A DNA stretch of 64,000 nucleotides, taken from NCBI RefSeq assembly GCF_013378055.1, contig NZ_CP051130.1, positions 868,001 to 932,000 on the forward strand, written 5' to 3'. The stretch's first letter is position 1. Each line of letters begins with the position of its first letter. Below, piece by piece: positions 62,666 to 64,000 of this stretch. The notes under the pieces were generated by a model. That model saw only the letters and a list, made by a program, of their open reading frames with translations, did not search any database and was not told the origin of the DNA. The DNA comes from Parasphingopyxis sp. CP4. Lineage in GTDB: Bacteria; Pseudomonadota; Alphaproteobacteria; Sphingomonadales; Sphingomonadaceae. The translations under genes and the position numbers were made by a program.

Positions 62666-64000
62666 TTCCAAGCCATTCTACATTACCACGGCCATCAGCT
62701 ACCCAAATGGGCGGCCACATATCGGTCATGCCTATGAGGCTATCACAACCGACGCAATTGCGCGGTTTTATCGACTTATGGGCCGCGATGTACGGTTTCA
62801 GACCGGAGTCGACGAACATGGCTTGAAGATGGTCAAAACAGCACGCGAGCGCGGTGTCGAAATCCGTGATTTTGCTGATGAAATGACCAGCTATTTCATT
62901 GATATGTGTGATGTTTTTAATATCAAATATGAGCGCTTCATTCGAACGACTGAAGAGGCCAATCATCGCGCGGCCCAGGCTATCTGGAAAAGAATGGAAG
63001 AAAAGGGCGATCTTTACCTCGATCGCTATGAGGGTTGGTATTCGGTTCGCGACGAAGCCTATTATGATGAAAAAGAGCTAATCGACGGGGAAGGGGACGA
63101 AAAACTGTCTCCCCAGAGCACACCGGTTGAGTGGACCGTCGAAGAAAGCTGGTTCTTCAAGCTGTCCAACTATCAGGATAAGCTTCTCGAATTATACAAA
63201 AATCACCCAGAATTCCTGAAACCCGATAGTCGTCGCAACGAGATTGCAAACTTCGTCAGCGGCGGGCTGCGCGACCTCAGCATTTCGCGCACCAGCTTTG
63301 ACTGGGGCGTGAAGGTACCGGGTGACGATACACACGTCATGTATGTTTGGCTCGATGCACTCACCAACTATCTGACGGGTCTTGATTTTCCTGACGAAGA
63401 GGGGCTCTACGCGCACTATTGGGGGGAGGGCGCGGAAAGCGTCCATATCATCGGCAAGGATATTGTCCGTTTCCATACGGTCTATTGGCCGGCATTCTTG
63501 ATGAGTGCTGACCTGGCGTTGCCGGATCGCGTATTCGGCCATGGATTCCTGCTCAATCGCGGGCAGAAAGAGTCTAAATCGCTCGGCAATGTCACCGATC
63601 CAATGGCCCTGGCTGAGACATTCGGCGTTGATTCCGTTCGTTATTTCCTGCTGCGGGAAGTGAGTTTTGGCAATGATGGCAGCTATTCAGCCGAAGCGAT
63701 CGTCAATCGATGCAATGCGGACCTAGCAAATGACCTCGGCAACCTTGCACAACGCACGCTGTCGATGATCGCCAAGAATTTTGATGGAACAGTGCCGGAT
63801 CCGGGTGACCCCACCGACGATGATGCCGCACTGATGGCCCTTTTCGATGCAATTCCAGGAAAAGCAGAGGCGGCGATGGATGAATTTGCCATCCATCAGG
63901 CGCTCGAGGCAATCTGGAAGGGTGCCGGGGAAGCCAATCTCTATATATCCGAGCAACAGCCATGGTCGGTGCGCAAAACCGATCCGGAACGCGCCGGGGC
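62655..64000 (+). CDS. metG: Methionine-tRNA ligase (partial, runs off the window)
   Basis: MetRS charges initiator and elongator tRNA-Met. The visible 448 residues contain the class I HIGH motif, here HIGHAYEAI in TAISYPNGRPHIGH, a short zinc-less connective domain, GFLLNRGQKESKSLGN (the KMSKS motif appears as KESKS), and the start of the anticodon-binding helices (LANDLGNLAQRTLSMI). ATG 62655 overlaps holB by 11 bases; an ATG at 62643 is also in frame. The connective peptide lacks clear Cys clusters, which points to the short alphaproteobacterial form. The C-terminus lies beyond base 64000. Confidence 0.95.
   Translation, partial: MTPDSKPFYITTAISYPNGRPHIGHAYEAITTDAIARFYRLMGRDVRFQTGVDEHGLKMVKTARERGVEIRDFADEMTSYFIDMCDVFNIKYERFIRTTEEANHRAAQAIWKRMEEKGDLYLDRYEGWYSVRDEAYYDEKELIDGEGDEKLSPQSTPVEWTVEESWFFKLSNYQDKLLELYKNHPEFLKPDSRRNEIANFVSGGLRDLSISRTSFDWGVKVPGDDTHVMYVWLDALTNYLTGLDFPDEEGLYAHYWGEGAESVHIIGKDIVRFHTVYWPAFLMSADLALPDRVFGHGFLLNRGQKESKSLGNVTDPMALAETFGVDSVRYFLLREVSFGNDGSYSAEAIVNRCNADLANDLGNLAQRTLSMIAKNFDGTVPDPGDPTDDDAALMALFDAIPGKAEAAMDEFAIHQALEAIWKGAGEANLYISEQQPWSVRKTDPERAG

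Overview
This window is contiguous core chromosome of a sphingomonad-type alphaproteobacterium (order Sphingomonadales, inferred). The evidence is the mix of genes and their order: lptD-surA-pdxA-rsmA, purM-purN beside a DUF2066 gene, hdaA, ppk and ppx, dapA-smpB-DUF2062-cckA, recA behind a GTTC-N7-GTTC SOS box (the alphaproteobacterial LexA site), rpsB-tsf-pyrH-frr-uppS-cdsA-dxr-rseP-bamA-skp-fabZ, and mltB-rlpA-dacC-tmk-holB-metG. I count 59 protein genes (two cut by the window ends) and one tRNA gene. I see no phage, insertion sequence, CRISPR array, integrase or toxin-antitoxin pair, and no defence island.

Layout. 1-8.4 kb: end of a TPR protein, then on the minus strand the outer-membrane/cofactor operon lptD-surA-pdxA-rsmA, then rightward pepA-holC-ndk. 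8.4-21.1 kb: purM-purN (minus), where PurN carries a C-terminal MmcQ/YjbR-like domain; divergent DUF2066-hdaA-ppk-ppx; minus-strand rnd with an overlapping I78 inhibitor gene and a lipoprotein gene; then aspS and an alpha/beta hydrolase. 21.1-31.7 kb: ppk2, an EF-hand-like lipoprotein, greB and slt (minus), dapA-smpB-DUF2062-cckA, a lone receiver protein, recA and a GST. 31.7-40.6 kb: alaS, a CPA2 antiporter, an FAD monooxygenase, icd, and the phosphatidylethanolamine pair psd-pssA. 40.6-52.3 kb: translation and envelope cluster rpsB to fabZ, rpmE and a 75-residue unknown. 52.4-57.6 kb: an SDR, a CoA transferase and a large TonB-dependent receptor; this is the most accessory-looking part. 57.6-64 kb: tRNA-Ser(UGA), then cell-wall genes mltB-rlpA-dacC and tmk-holB-metG.

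The genes connect functionally. LptD, SurA, BamA, Skp and RseP build or monitor the outer membrane. CdsA, PssA and Psd make phosphatidylethanolamine. UppS and Dxr feed the polyprenyl carrier. Slt, MltB, RlpA and DacC remodel peptidoglycan. PPK1, PPX and PPK2 handle polyphosphate. Many neighbours share ATGA, GTGA or TAATG start/stop overlaps, which suggests tight translational coupling.

I did not find a clearly new system. The points most worth checking are a probable AUU start of pepA, the PurN-YjbR-like fusion, promoters placed so that alaS, psd, aspS and ppx would be leaderless or nearly so, and the presence of lptD in a lineage known for glycosphingolipids instead of LPS while lpxD and lpxA are missing from their usual place next to skp/fabZ.
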